Source of the DNA: Xenopus tropicalis
Lineage: Eukaryota; Chordata; Amphibia; Anura; Pipidae
Reading direction: 5' to 3'
NCBI RefSeq assembly: GCF_000004195.4
Contig: NC_030684.2
Location: 68,617,392 to 68,681,391, forward strand
DNA: 64,000 nucleotides
Position 1 is the stretch's first letter. Each line of letters starts with the position of its first letter. Position numbers and translations under genes: made by a program. The notes beneath the pieces were generated by a model. It made no database searches, had not been told where the DNA came from, and saw nothing but the letters and a program-made list of their open reading frames with translations. Shown here in pieces: positions 34,241 through 49,200 of this stretch.

Positions 34241-37200
34241 GTAACAGGAATTGTTGGTGTCTCCCAGCGCGGGGGAGGGCTGATGGGTTTATTTTATTTT
34301 TGGGTGATTCGTGTTATTTGTATGACTGTGTATTCACCCCTGCCTTCCCTTGTGTTTGTGTCCCCGCAGCTGCGTGCCCGGGATCCTGCTAGTAGGGGCG
34401 ACAGGTATATGCTGGTTACATATGACGAGCCACCATACTGCATCAAGGTAAACGCATTTCAGCTACTACCCCGACTCCGTGGTGGTTTGTATCTGGGGAA
34501 AAAGCTAGGCCCTTTAGTCGCCTCCAGCCGCACCTGTAACAAGACCCCGTGGGAACGCTCCGTAGGACGGAGGAAAACGGCAGGGCGGACCCGGGAGCCT
34601 TGCAGGCCGCGGCGGGCGGGGTGCAGGGGGTGGTTTCGGCGGGAGTAGACGGGTCGCAGCCTCCGAAGATGGCGGACATCTTGCTTTTGTATGGGGCTGA
34701 GGCGCCCGAGATGGAGGCGGGGGGAGAGAGCATTGGTGGGCGGTGCTTATGATGTCACAACTCATCGCAATATCATTGGTCTTTGTAGACGTGTTGGACC
34801 CACCCTTTCCTGTTTTATTGAAGTGGGCTGCACCATGATTGGCAAAAAAATAAATAAGGAGCGGAGATTACACGAGTCAATGAGTGCATGGTTTAGCATA
34901 TGTGACATGTCAGGGAAATTTAACTTAAGTTCAAACATTTCTGTGTTTAACAGTTGCGGTGTAAAAATGTGTTATTTAGTCTTGTTTCCTTCATGGCCAC
35001 TTTTAGTCAAGTTTAATTTAGCTTAACTGTCACTGACTTTAGTTACACTTTAAAGGGGCACTAAGCCGCAATGCAAAGGCTTATACTAAAAATATTTGTA
35101 TGTCCGTTGTTTAAATTAAGAAGTGTTTGGAGTTCCTTTACTAAATAGGGCAAACTATAAAAAAATAAAAAGTGGTTTCATTTTCAGCCCCTTATGTATA
35201 GCTAACTGATCCTTACCTGTAAGCCTGACCCACAGAGTGCTTCTTTGGAAAGGCAGGGGGTTGTTTATATGGAGCAAAAATGTTTCTTAGTGCTTTGTAA
35301 TAACACATGTAGATATTTTAAAATAGAATATGTTTCCTATTTGTTTTGCTAAAGTTGGGCTATGGTGTACACCTATTATAATAACATGGGTCTCGTTAGG
35401 GCTTTAAGTATCTAAATAATGTGGCTTTAATGTACCAAAATATGACTAATATGACAAACCTGACAACTGCTTGTGTTAAAATTATTTGGGAAAGTCATTC
35501 AATCTAATTATTTGACAGTAGTGTCCATTCCCAATTTTCCAGTTTCTTTGTTTTGTGTGCTGTGGCAGCATTAATAATTGTTCCCCAACTGGTGTTTAAC
35601 CCAGCTGGAAAAATTGACCAATGATGCCACCTACTAGTGCAAATGCCAGAGCCACAGGGCAGAGAATACTAAAGGACAGGCAGACACTGCTTCTAATAGC
35701 AATTATGTATATATAATTATATGTATATATATACAAATAAGTCAAAGTCCATTGCAAATTTGTAACAACGCAAAGTTGCTTAGAATTATGTTTTCTTTTT
35801 ATTAAGGCCAAAAATTAACTTTTGAGTTGACTTTTTCTTTCATTCTTTTGTGGCCCCCTCAAAATCATAATACACTCATGCAAATGGTTACATTTATCTT
35901 TTTTAACTGTTTTCACTGATTGGAAGCTTTTCCAGATACTCAATTTAATGACAAAAGCATGAGGCTAATGTTCCAACATAGGTGATAACTTGCACAAGTG
36001 CATTGCCGATATCTTTATCTTTACCTAAAGGGTAAAAAAAAAAACATTAACAGAGATCTACAAAGACAGATTGTACCATGCACAACATATATAAGGGGCA
36101 TTTACAAATGCAGCGCAATGCTCATAGTGCAATTTTGGGAGGTAAGTTACCATTTTTTTCCCTGCACAAGTTGCAGTCAAAATTGTCATTGTGGGGCATT
36201 ATCTTTCTATGTATACCTTTGCTAAATTGAGAACCACAAATAGGAATTATGTTGAAAATGTATTCTCTATTCTGGTAATAGTAAAAAAAAAGTCACTGGT
36301 GGAAAATTAGCTTGTTTTCGCTGTATTAAAACTCCCCCCTATATGGGCTGGTAATTTTCTTTTTCAGCCTCCCCTCTGTTGACAAAAATCAGGAAATGAC
36401 AGGAATTAGTAAAGTTTAATTTTCTTATGTGTAGTGCAAAACATAACACATTCCTCATTTATACAATTTTTATTCATAACTAAATTATAAGGGTATAGTC
36501 CACATTCTGCAATTGAGAGGACTGATAATGTTCATGGCGCACACGTTAAAATTATACACATCAATTTACTAGTGCTGATGTGTGGTATGGGCAGCCTTTC
36601 AACCCTCTCTTGATTTACAAAATCAAGCACCACTGCTACCATGATGCCACCAACAGACAGGTTCTTTTCCTTCAGTTCTGTATCTGACTCCTAGTTACAG
36701 CAAAAGCTTTTAAGAAAAAAATGAATTGCTCTACTAAGCAAGATCGGTAGCAATCAGCAGAAAATTTGATTAGTACCTTAGCTTGCTATCAACTTGCTTT
36801 AATGTACAGAGAGAACTCAGTACAAAAACAAAGCATAGCTTTCTGAATTACTTTCTACAAAATCTAGCCTACTTTGCTTTCAATACATCTAAAGCAATCT
36901 TCAGTGGCATGCATCTAAAGACAAGGAAAATATTTATTAAGTTTTCCCTGTGCAATAAGTTACAGTTGCCAGACATTTTTTTAAATGTAGTCCGTTGATA
37001 GCACAATGGTTTCATATGGATTTCATACAGGTTTCATACAAAAAGAGAAGTGGGGTGCAAGTGAATAATTCTGGTACCCTCCCACCAGTATCACATACAA
37101 TAAAGGTTACACACCTACCCAAAACAGTGTGCAGGGTGTTATAGGTGTCATGCTGAACAACATGAAATAAACGCATACTTGCAAGTGGACTTGCATGTTT

Positions 37201-40200
37201 TCTTTATTAGTTGTGGATTTCTGCACAAATTTGTGTTGGGAAATTAACAGCAGCAACAAAAGTTTATAGAAAATTGGTTATTGGAGCAATCCAAGACTAA
37301 GTAAAATATATATATAATGTACAACAGAAGTGTGACTGATCTGGCCAATTTTACTACAAATGCGAAGAGTATTGATCTGTACACATTTCCTGATTTGGTA
37401 ACACTTGAGACTGGTCATTAGGGTGCAAAACAATGCATTTACGAGGATGTTTATTTTTGCAGACTAGCATTGCTTTCTGTAAATAAATGTATTATGCACA
37501 ACTCCTCTTGGATACTTTTTTTAATAAAATATCCACCTGGCTTTGTCCATGAGAGTAATATGCATAGTTCAACACCAAAATGCATACAATTAAATGTACC
37601 TACATTGATCTTGGTTGACATTGGGTTGTTCAGATACATTTGCAAGGATAAACACTGAGGCAAGATGTTTTGTCGCACCCATGCTGAAAAAAAGTTAGGT
37701 ATGCTATCTTCCTTCCACCATTAATCTTAATTGCTAGTGTGGAAACATATGCATTGCATAAGTTTCCAATAGTAGCCCTTAGATGCCTCACAAGGCATTT
37801 AGTTTACCACCAGTAGAAAGATAACTTTGGATGTTTATCTGTGCAGCAAAACCTCCCATCTGCAAGTGCCCTTAAGAAACAGTTAACAGGCAAAAAAAGC
37901 AAAAGCATTTTATATGCAATTAAATATAATGTACTGTTTCCCCACATTGGTTCAAAAATTGTGTTTGGTTCAGAATTTATACCTCCAGTAACTAAAGGTG
38001 GCCATACACGGTGAGATTTGCTTGTTTCTCAAGGTCACCAAATAAGCATATTTTTTCTCCAATATGCCACCTTGAGTTGCCGATATCGTGCTAATGTGAA
38101 CGTTTGGCTCTAGGGCTAAATGACCGCATTACAATGCAGTGGAAAGGTCGGAGTGAGGACCACATAAATGAGCTGATGCGGTCCACGATCCAACAGAAAA
38201 ATCAAACCTACCCGGTTCGACATCGAGGAGACCTGTAAGAGGGCCCCATACACTGGCAGATAAGCTGCCAAATCGGTCTGAAGAACCTGAATTGGCAGCT
38301 TAAATTTGCCTGTGTATGGTCATCTTAAATTAATAAACTGCTGTGTAGCCATGTAGGCAGCCATTCAAACAGAATAGGGCAGTGTTAAATACAGTGAGTT
38401 TTGTTAATAAACAGTAAGATAAATAGCCATTCATGGCTATCGTCGGCACTATAGGATGAAAACCTTTCCAATAAAAAATAGGACATTTGTTGCCAAAAAC
38501 TTGTTTTATAGGTTCTTGATCAACAAATACAAATTTTAAATGTTAAAATATTTTCACTTCTCGTTTTACTGTTTATTTTTAATAAAAGTTAAAACAAGTG
38601 GAGACAGTACAGATTCTTGTCACACTTTACTTAGAACCCTATTGTGTTTAGACAATGTACTATTGACATCTACCTCCCTGTATCCAATCCATCGCCAGCG
38701 ATAAAATATAAGGCCAACACTGAAACCCTGGTTAAGATAGCAGATGTTTATGTGCAATGCATCAAAATCCTTGGCAAAAATCCAAGACCACATCTACTGC
38801 AATTCTCCAGTCCAACCTTCTAATAACTTCATCATTAAAAGCAAGTAAGTTTGCTTGCCATGATCTCTTCTTCATAAAATCATGTTGGATACAACTTATA
38901 ATGTAACTATATATGACACAATCTTAGGAGTGTCTGTGTCTTGTTCACAGATCACACTTGTTTTGTGTAGCAAATCTCTGCCAAAAAAAAGATATAATAT
39001 AGGAAGAGAAACTGGTATTAAGAAGATTTGCACTGATCCATTGACATTTCTTTTGAGGAGGCTGTCATCCCACAACAGGAGCCCTGTGTGATTGAGCCTT
39101 TAACTAAAAGTCTCCAAAATTGCTTTATGAAAAGCTATTAACCTGCGCAATGAGTTTACTTTATAACATAGCTGTTCTAATAGCAATATGAAAAGCAGTT
39201 TTAAGCTGCCGATTTAGGTCTTTCAGACCGTTTTGGAAGCTTTTGGGGCCCTCCGACGGGCCTCTTTGACCGATATCTGGCCAAAAATTTCCATATGTTG
39301 ACTGAGTAGGCTCCTGGATTTATCAGTGGGTCAATGTTAGATTCATTATGATTAGGACATGGATGAATTGTTATGCTCTAAACTCACAATTTGGTTAATC
39401 TGTCCCTATAAGTTCAGTCTTCTATGGAAAGCTCCATGTTAAGACCAAAATGAGGATTTAATAAAAACGTACTTTGTTTTTTTTTTTTTTTTTTGTAACG
39501 ATCCGTGTGTACAGCATTTTTGATGTTCTGTACTGGATAGAGTCTGTTACCCCATGTCTTTTAAAAAAAAAAAAAAAATAGATTAAATCTTTTTTTATAT
39601 GTTTATATATAAGATATATGCAACAAACAAAAAGCAAGGCACTCACAGGTCTTTACATATTGGTGAAAAAATGTTATTTTATCTGTGAACCAAAATGTAG
39701 GTCTCCTCAGAGACCTTTTTTAATGGAGACATGTAGCATAACTAAAAACCTTTACAGTCTTGTAGGCAATAATGGAAAGTATATGGTACTGGTTTTACTT
39801 TGTGCCAAAAGTTAAAAAGACCACTTATTCAGAGCTCCCTATAGATCAGCTACATCCCTGTCCATGTTTCAAATGATGAGTGGATGCTTTGACTGGTCCT
39901 TGCCAGAAGCACAGTAGAAGGGGGTTAGCCAATCACAGCCCTGCAGTCCCACAAGCAAAGGCAGGCCTTTAGTTCCCTATCAGGTCAGCCTAGCTGCTTA
40001 TTGGTTCCTATCTTACAGTGCAGTGTCCTTGTGTCAGTTCTTTCTCAGTAAAACACGGGTATTTTCCTTGTGGATTTTGTGATCATAAACTTACAACTAA
40101 AACACTTTTTAGTACAGCTATGGGATTATCCAGAAAGCTCAGAATTACAGGAAGGCTGTTTCCAATAGGCTCAATTTTAATCAAATATTTCCGATTTTTA

Positions 40201-43200
40201 AAAATGATTCCCTGTTCTCTGTAATAATAATGACAGTACCTGGTACTGGATCCTAACTAAGATATAATTGTCTTTATTGGAGACAAGACAATCTTATTGG
40301 GTTTAAAAAATGTTTAACTGATTTTTTTTTTGCAGACTAAAGGTATGAAGATCAAAATAATAAAAAGACCCCTTATTCGCAAAACCCCAGGTCCCAAACA
40401 TTCTGGATAACTGATCCCATACCTGTATACCACTGTTAAACTGCTAACATTAAGAAATGCATTTAAAGGACATGTAAACCCCACACACACAAATGTAATC
40501 AGTGAACAGCCTCTTTGAAATCTTTCAATACCTGCCACACTGGTTGTCGAAAGGTTAATAGTAAGGCTGCAACATCCCCTTAATCACTAAGATTTGCTTC
40601 TCCTCCTGTAACCCATTCGGCCCCCTCCCTCAGGAATTTGGTTTGGCTGTTGGCTTGTGGGCATGCTCAGTTGTTCTAAGCTCAGATTACTAAACATGCC
40701 CCCCAGTCTAGCAGCCAGTAAAGAGATGGCATTGCTGGTTCCCATAGAAACTCAGCTCTAGCTGTCTGCTTCAATTTTTTTCTCCTAACCTGAGCTCAGC
40801 TCAAACAAAGCAGAACTTTTATCAAAGACAGTTGTGCCTGTATGAGCCTGTATCATTGGTGAAATGTATGCTGAATAAGGGTCTGTGTGTGTGTGTATGC
40901 CGTTTGCAGATTTAAATGTAACTGATTATGTATCAGAGGAAAAATGGCCACCGGGTGAAAGCTGCTTTTTGCTTTAGCAAAATGTGATGGTGCTGGAAAG
41001 CGGAGGGGATATATACAGTACAAATGATGCATTTGGGTGGGGGAGACATGCCCAACTGATTTACATTGTAGGCAAATGTAGGCTTTACATGTCCTTTAAT
41101 ATTGGATGAAATTTCAGTTTTTAATTATCCTTTTTTGGCATATTGCTGATTGAGGGTTATTTAATGAACTGCTAACTTTTCTCCAGAAATCAATATTAAC
41201 TAATAAGTAGTTCGTTTTTACTACTCTGCTGCAGTTAGAATACCAGTTCGCTTAAAGAATCAGGACCAGTACTAATAATTGCAAGTTTGTGCTGGACTTT
41301 CAAGTAACAGAAAAGAGTGCACAAGGGACATGCCCCCATAATGTTTTAACCCAATAAACAATCTCAATGGGCAAAAATTACCACCACCACTTTAAGAGGA
41401 AGCTGAGGTGCAATCTAGGAGTGGATCACTTCTATGTGCTCCCCCTTGTGTCTGGGTACTTGTGGACAAGAAGTTAAAATCCCCACCAAAGCAATCAGTT
41501 CAAGATCCCCACAGGTAAAATGGAGTCATGGAGAAAACAAAATCACTGCTACTTGTTATCAGCCCAGAGATAAGCCGTAATCTATTCATTAGGTTGTACC
41601 TCACCTTTCCCTAAGACAATTTTTAAAAATCCTAATTTGCATATGGAAATTAGGGTATGGAAGGGTTAAATAGAAGTGTGCGCAGGAACATGTAAACAAA
41701 AGTCATTTGATTTTAAAGGAACAGTAACACCAAAAAATTCAACTGTATAAAAGAAATTCCAATATAATGTACTGCTGCTCTGCACTGGTACAACTGGTGT
41801 GTTTGCCTCAGAAACACTACTATGGTTTATATAAAGAATGCAGATATGTAGCCATGGGGGCAGCCATTCAAAGGAGCAAAGGCACAGGCACATAGCAGAT
41901 AACAGATAAAACACTATTGTATTCTACAGAGCTTATCCATTATCTGCTATGTAACCTGTGCCTTTTCTCCTTTTTTCCAGCTTGAATGGCTGCCCTCCGG
42001 GCTACACAGCAGCTTATTTATATAAACTATAGTAGTTACTGTAGCAAACACACAACTTTTACCAGTGCTGGGCAACAGTACATTATATTTCTTTTACTTT
42101 AAAACTCTTTAATTTTTTGGTGTTACTGTTCCTTTAAAGGACATATCAACCCCAAAAAGTGTTTGCCTAATAAAAGAAAACATTAATTCCAAGCAACTTT
42201 CCAATATGGATTTATTGAAATTTATTAGTGGTTTAAAAGTTATTTGTAATTGCTATAGAAAGCAGCATTTGCTGGACTCCTGGTGATGATACTTTTTAAA
42301 CAATGTTGCAAGTGCCAGGCTCCTCCAGCAAGTCAGGTCTATAAAATCTGCTGCCTTGTGTTACATTGTTTCAAAAGTCATAGCCTCCATTGCAGGGAAT
42401 AGAAAAAGGACAGACAAAGGCTGCTTTTAATAGCAGTTATATATGCAAATAACTCAAAAACCATTACAAATATGTAATGAATGTATATTGCAAAGTTGCT
42501 TAGAATTACGTTTTCTTTTATTAGGCAAAAATTATTTTTGGGGTTGACATGTCCTTTAAGGATTCGGTTCACTCAGACACTTGGAGTGAGATGAATCCTG
42601 CTGAAAAGGGCAGAATCTGGATGTGGTGCATCCCTTAGTTATTCTTCACTCTTGTCCCTTCTCTCCTCATACAGGAGACAGATTTTGATTGACAGGTAGG
42701 TCTAATATGGCCTTTGGGGGTGGTAAGTTTATCCATTGAGAATGTTTCCGGGGTGCTCTCTTTCTTTTACACTTTAACAATTGCAACTAGCTGGGCTACT
42801 TTGATTGGATTTAAAGGGGAACTAAACCTCAATAAAAAATTGAACTGGAACTGCTTTGCCTTTTTTTTTTTTCAATTTTGGCCTTTTGTACCAGTGCAAA
42901 GCCACAACATCCCTTTAACAGTGTTCTGCTTCCAGAGCTGTTCCCCAGTAGGTCACCATGATTTAGGTAAACTGCATGTTACCTGAGCTTAGCTAATTAA
43001 TTTGTAATTAATTCAGGTTCATGTTACATGACATATTAGCACACATCTCATTCTGTATCAGAATCTGATGATACAGAATTTGTTGCTTATTAGTTTTGAC
43101 CTCTTTTTCATAACAAGAGTTTGAGTTGATACATTAAATCTAAAATATAAAATACAGCATCTAGTCAGATCCCTATTTTAGGTTTTGTAGCTTTTTATTA

Positions 43201-46200
43201 TATTATTGCAGCTCTTCCATTTGGATTTATTAGAAATGCCTCTGATTTATTTACATGATCTAGTGTAGTCTTGATTTTTAAGAAAAACCTCAAGGTTTAT
43301 GTCTACCTCTGATGACCTTTTTATGCACTGGTAGAAAGATATTTTGCTTTAGGGTTCTGGCCCACGCCCGCGATTCGTGGGCGACCTTGAGAGGAAACTT
43401 CTGCGATTTCACTGAAATCACTCGCCAGGTATGCCATCCCACCGGCGATTTACTTTTTCGCTGGTGGGATGGCGTTTCGGGGAGATTTGTCGCGGGCGAC
43501 TAATCTCCCCATGTGCCAGAGCCCTTAAAGGAACACTGTTTGTCATTTGCATTACTGTGATCGTTAATTGTTAAGTTATCTGGCTTTAAATTTATCAGTG
43601 ACAGCAAAAAAAGCAAACGCTGAGTAGAATATTCTTAAGGGCTCTGGCACACGGGGAGATTAGTCGCCCGCGACAAATCTCCCTGTTCGCAGGCGACTAA
43701 TCTCCCCGAGTTGCCATCAGTTGCCATCCCACCGGCAAACATGTAAGTCGCCGGTGGGATGTCACACGCGGCGGTGCGATTGCATAGGCATATTTGGCGC
43801 GAGGCATATTCGGCGATTTGCCGAAATCGCCTGCGCAGCGTGTACCATCCCACCGGCGACTTACATGTTCGCCAGTGGGATGGTAGTTCGGGGAGATTAG
43901 TCGCCCGTGACAGGGAGATTTGTCGCGGGCGACTAATCTCCCCGTGTGCCAGAGCCCTAAATACTGTTCAGCAAAAGAGTGCTGGACATAGTTGGCTTAA
44001 CATTTTATTTGTTCTTCTAAAGGAGCTTGAGGAATAAGGATTGACAAAATACTCTAGGGGCTTATTAGTTCTCTGCAAAATTTTAATGGGAGTTTGAGTA
44101 AAACTATTGGTCTTACTAATGAAGAGTCTGCAGTAATTTCTTGTTTTTGCAAAAACTGTAGCATTATTTATCCTGGTTTATGAGTTTATGCGTAGTTTAA
44201 TAAAACATTATTCAATTTTTAATATATTTTAACCTAAAAGTTTGTACCTTCTCTATAATCACTTACTTAAATTCAGTATTCTATTAAAGTACTGATTTGA
44301 GATAATTTTGTACAGCTCTCTAAATTTTAATAACACCTGCTTAACTTAAATACATAGAATTTGGGTGTCACTGTACTTGTACCCTTTCCTGCCATACATT
44401 TCTGCATTTCTCTTTTAGCAAACATCTGTACTGAGACTTGGGTCCCAAAAAGGCAGTCAAGGATAGTGCCAGCATAGAGTGAATTCATAGATGGCTGACG
44501 CTGGTTTAATGTGAGGGCAGTTTCTCTAGCAGGCTGGGTATTTAAAGGAACAGTAACACCAAAAAATTAAAGTGTATAAAAGTAACTAAAATATAATGTG
44601 CTGCTGCCCTGCACTGGTAAAAGTTGTGTGTTTACTTCAGAAAGTCTACTATAATTTATATAAATAAACTGCTATGTAGCTATGGAGGCAGCCATTTAAA
44701 GGAGAAAAGGCACATAGCAGATAACAGATAAAACACTATTGTATTCTACAGAACTTATCTGTTATCTGCTATGTAACCTGTGCCTTTTCTCCTTTTTTCC
44801 AGCTTGAATGGCTGCCCCCGTGGCTACACAGCAGCTTATTATATAAATTATAGTAGTGTTACTGTAGCAAACACACCAGTTTTACCAGTGCAGGGCAACA
44901 GTGCATTATATTTTTATTACTTTACTGCTCTTTCATTTTTTGGTGTTACTGTTCCTTTAAAATAGAAGTCATATAGTAGATCAATATAAAAAAGTTGTGA
45001 CACATGAACTGGTTTGGAATTAATTATTAAAACTTATTTTACTTATCTATGTAAGGGCTCTGGCACACGGGGAGATTAGTCGCCCGCGACAAATCTCCCT
45101 TGTCACGGACGACTAATCTCCCCGAACTACCATTCCACCGGTGAAAATGTAAGTTGCCGGTGGGATGGCACGCGCTGCGCAGGCGATTTCGGCAAAAAAT
45201 TAGAATCTCTTTAAATGACAAAGGGCCTCAGGTTTTTGTAAAACAGTGCAACTTCCTCCCTAAGGGCTGTGGCACACGTGGAGATTAGTCGCCCGCGACA
45301 AATCTCCCCGAAATGCCATCCCACCGGTAATTTACATTCTCGCCGGTGGGGTGGCATATATGATTTCCCAAACTCACGGAAATTTCCTCTCAAGGCGATT
45401 TACATTCTCGCCGGTGGGATGGCATTTCGGGGAGATTAGTTGCCCGCGACAAGGGAGATTTGTTGTGTGGCGTGTGCCACAGTCCTAACAAGTGGGTGTG
45501 TGCCACAGCCCTAACAAGTAGGGAATTGTTACTGAAGACTGCTGCTTCTATCTCATCACAAAGTACAGCTTAAGAAAGGACAGGAAAAAATGATTTATAA
45601 GGAGTGCTAATGTGATTTGTCTTTGTGAATTATAGTGTAGTACCTCACTTCATCGCAAACATTTGCCTTTCTTTTAATAAGTGTCTAATAAGCATGACAT
45701 CAGACCACTTCTGATCTGTCTTGCACAGTCTAGGTGACAGGCATGTTGAATTCTTTTAGGGCAGTGGCACACAGGAGATTTGACGCCCCTTGACAAATTT
45801 TCGTTACCACTAATCTCCCTGCAGTGCCATCCCACCGACAAGAATGTAAATCGCTGGTGGGATGGCAAATGTGTCGCTTTGTTTTTCCGAAGTTGCCTCT
45901 TAACTAATCTCCCCGTGTGCCACTGCCCTTAGCCTCTCTTTCCAAAATACACAAACCTGTTGTGCAGCTTTGATGTCCCAGAATACTCTACTCTGCTTGA
46001 GGAGTGCCTTAGGATTCTGCATATTGCTGATGGCATATGTGTTACAAAAAGTCTTCAAAGATACTGAGGCACCAGCTGAGTGCGGTTCTGAGAAGAAAAG
46101 CACCTAGGCATGTTTAATAAAAAAGGAGCAGCAGGCCATACTCTGATGTAAGCTACCTTTACTTGTTATAGGGACTCTAATACAGAAAATTCAGCTTTTT

Positions 46201-49200
46201 GAAATATTAATATAGCAGTTTGGGAGAGGCAAGTTAATTAGCACTTAACTATATAATTATCCTTCCTTCTCCTTTTAAGAGTGTGAGTGTTAGACACTCT
46301 TGACAAACAGAATGTGATGTTGCTTTTGCTCTTATCAGATTTATCTTTGTTCCCTAAAGGTGGCCATACACGCACCGATATTATTGTACGAAACCTCGTT
46401 TCGTACGATAATCGGTGCATGTATGGCATGTCGGCGAGTCGACCGATATCGCAGGAAGCTGCTGATATCGGACGACTCGCCGATCGGACCAGTTTGAAAA
46501 TTTTGATCGGGCGCCATAGAAGGCGCCTGACCAAAATTCTCCTTTCAGAGCTGAATCGGCAGAAGGAGGTAGAAATCCTATTGTTTTTACCTCCTTACCT
46601 GCCGATTCAGCCCTGAATGGTGTGTGGCGGATCTTACGATGTTTCGTGCGACCGATGGTCGTACGAAACATCGTCAGATCGCCACGTGTATGGCCACCTT
46701 AAGAGCAATGCCACACAAAGCACATCCAACTCTTCCCATGGCTTCATGTATCTGCATTAAGAGATCGACCTGAAAATGCCTGCTTTTAGGTTTTTTAGGC
46801 CGATCTCCACTTCTCTCTGCAGGTGGAGAGAAGCATTGGATACACTTTGTGTGCACTTGCCTTAAGGCTTTTGGCACATGGGGCTGATACTAGACCTGCG
46901 TATAAAGGCAAAAAGGACTGCCTCTGGGTGCAGGCACAGAAGTGGATTAGCCCCGTGTGGCACTTGCCCGTATTAATCATTCAGCTATTCACATTTATTA
47001 GACAATTATGCCAGTAAACCGTGGTGATACTGTTATATGGCTTATGGTGTAATTTGAAAATGTTTCATCTTCTTTTTGGAACACTAAAATTCATTTATTT
47101 GGATTAATTTTAAGGCGGGCTGGAAGGAAAACCATGCAACGTTTATGAATGAACTGAAGAACCTTCAAGCATCTGGTCTCACAACTCTTGGCCAGGCACT
47201 GAGGTCATCTTTCGATTTGCTCAATTTGAATAGATTGGTATCTGGAATCGACAATTATGGACAGGTACGAAATGCAATTTAATTTGGTGAGAAACAGATT
47301 AGCACTCCTTTCAAAGCCATATTTGTTACCAGGTTAGCGAAAGGGTGTTTTCATTCATTTTGAAACTCTGCTTACTTTGTGATAATTTCTCCCTAAGGGG
47401 TGCCTTTTTCCTGCTGCTACATTGTTTTTTTCTCCAAAATGCTTAGCATGTTTTTTTCCTGTAAAATCTTGCTTTGTTATATATTAAAGCTTGCATAACA
47501 GGCATAACCTGCACACTGTAGATATGTTGTAATGTATTCCATTTTGGTGAGTTTAATCATGCATTATTTTGATCTGATTATATTCCAATCCTCGTTTAGG
47601 GAAGAAATCCGTTCTTTTTGGAGCCTTCCATTTTAATTACGATTACTGATGGTAACAAGTTAACATCAACTGCAAGTGTTCAGGAGGAGGTGAGTACGGT
47701 TTTGTAGACAAGGAATCTCAGTTACAGTAGTACAGTTACCCATAACAACTAATCAACAATTAGCTTTTATTTGTCAGTTACAAGTTAGAAAATGAAATTA
47801 AAGAACTTACTGTTTTTGCTGTGTTTTGGTATAGGTGACTGCCCTGGTGAAATTTAGCAGACATCCATGGTCATAAATTAGTCCCAAGTTCTCTTATTTT
47901 TCTATAGATATGTGGCCTTATAGGGTGATAGTCACTGTATATGCTGTCAAGACAGTATTTTTAATGTGTTTGCATTCTTCTGAATTTTGTAATCAAAGCT
48001 CCACCTTTGATTACTAGGATGAACAGCTCCAAGTCTGTTTTTGAGACAGACGTCTTAAATATAAGGGGACAGAAGATCTGAGATTAGCAAACATTTTATA
48101 TGCCTTCCCTAGATGCTTGGCAAGTTTAAAGAATTCTTGTTTTGTCTTTTTGTTTATACATAACAATGTAGAGCTATTAGGATACACAGTGCTGTAAAAT
48201 TTGGAATGAATAGTTTTTTTTATATATCCTTAGCTTCATCTTCCTCTAAATTCCCCTTTACCGGGAAGTGAACTTACTAAAGAACCATTCCGTTGGGATC
48301 AGCGACTGTTTGCACTTGTGCTTCGCCTTCCAGGGGCATCATCTGTGGAGCCAGAACAGGTGGGCGGTGTGCCCTCAGATGACTCTGCTATCTCTCAGAT
48401 GTGCGAAGTAACAGGAGGTGTGTGACAATATACACACTAAAGCCTATATATTTGTAGTTGTCGTCATGTCTATGGCCCAGATTTACATAATGTTTAATAT
48501 GCCATAAATGTTAACAAATAATTTTATACCGGCCAAAGGTAGGGATAACCCTTGAAAAGTTAAATCTCATCACAAAAAAGTTTGTGACTAAACTTAAATG
48601 TGTCCTGCCTGGCATGTCAGGTGGTTTTACTTAGCTTCTCAGTTCAAGGCCTATGTTGTCTTTTAGGTCGTTCCTACTGTGTCAGGACACAAAGAATGTT
48701 GAACCAGTGCTTGGAGTCCCTGGTTCAAAAGGTTCAAAGTGGAGTTGTCATCAACTTTGAGAAGACTGGGCCTGATCCTACTCCCAACAGTGAAGGTAAT
48801 TGTACAGTATTATTCCATCCTGCTTCTGTTGCATTTAACATTTATTAATTCTGATTATGTGCTATCCTAGAGTAATTCTTAACAGAAGTACATGTAACTT
48901 TATTGGGGTTTTTTGTACTCGTAGAAAGGTTATGTAAAAACAGAAACATAGAATTTGACTGCTGTTTTGGCCTAGTAAATTGTTGCCTGTCTTATTTTTT
49001 TTTTTAATCAAAGGTTTTTCAGATAATTTTTACAGTATATTTTCAAGCTTAAGCAAATATGTATTCTTTGGTAAATAACAGTAATGTTATTTATATTATT
49101 TATTTTGTTTGAAAGGAAAATAAAAGTGGAAGGAAAAAACTTGTTTTAATAGCCCCCTTTCAGTTTATATCTTTTCTTTAAAACAAAAAGTAATATATTT

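Larger units (their letters stand above)
41625..42640. mobile_element. hAT-like MITE split by two T2 MITEs
   Basis: The left piece (41,625-41,712) and the right piece (42,560-42,640) align, in reverse orientation, with neighbouring parts of the intact element at 8,411-8,689. Left words are 'atcctaatttgcatatgg' and 'gaagggttaaa'. Right words are 'ggattcggttc', 'gatgaatcctg' and the terminal 'ggtgcatccctta'. The two T2 MITEs between them interrupt it at a TTAA. Confidence 0.7.

Noticed and set aside
43351..46700. tRNA or small RNA genes in the hairpin-rich region
   Set aside because: The hairpins belong to MITE families. I saw no tRNA A/B boxes or known snRNA or miRNA sequence, although MITE hairpins can give rise to small RNAs.
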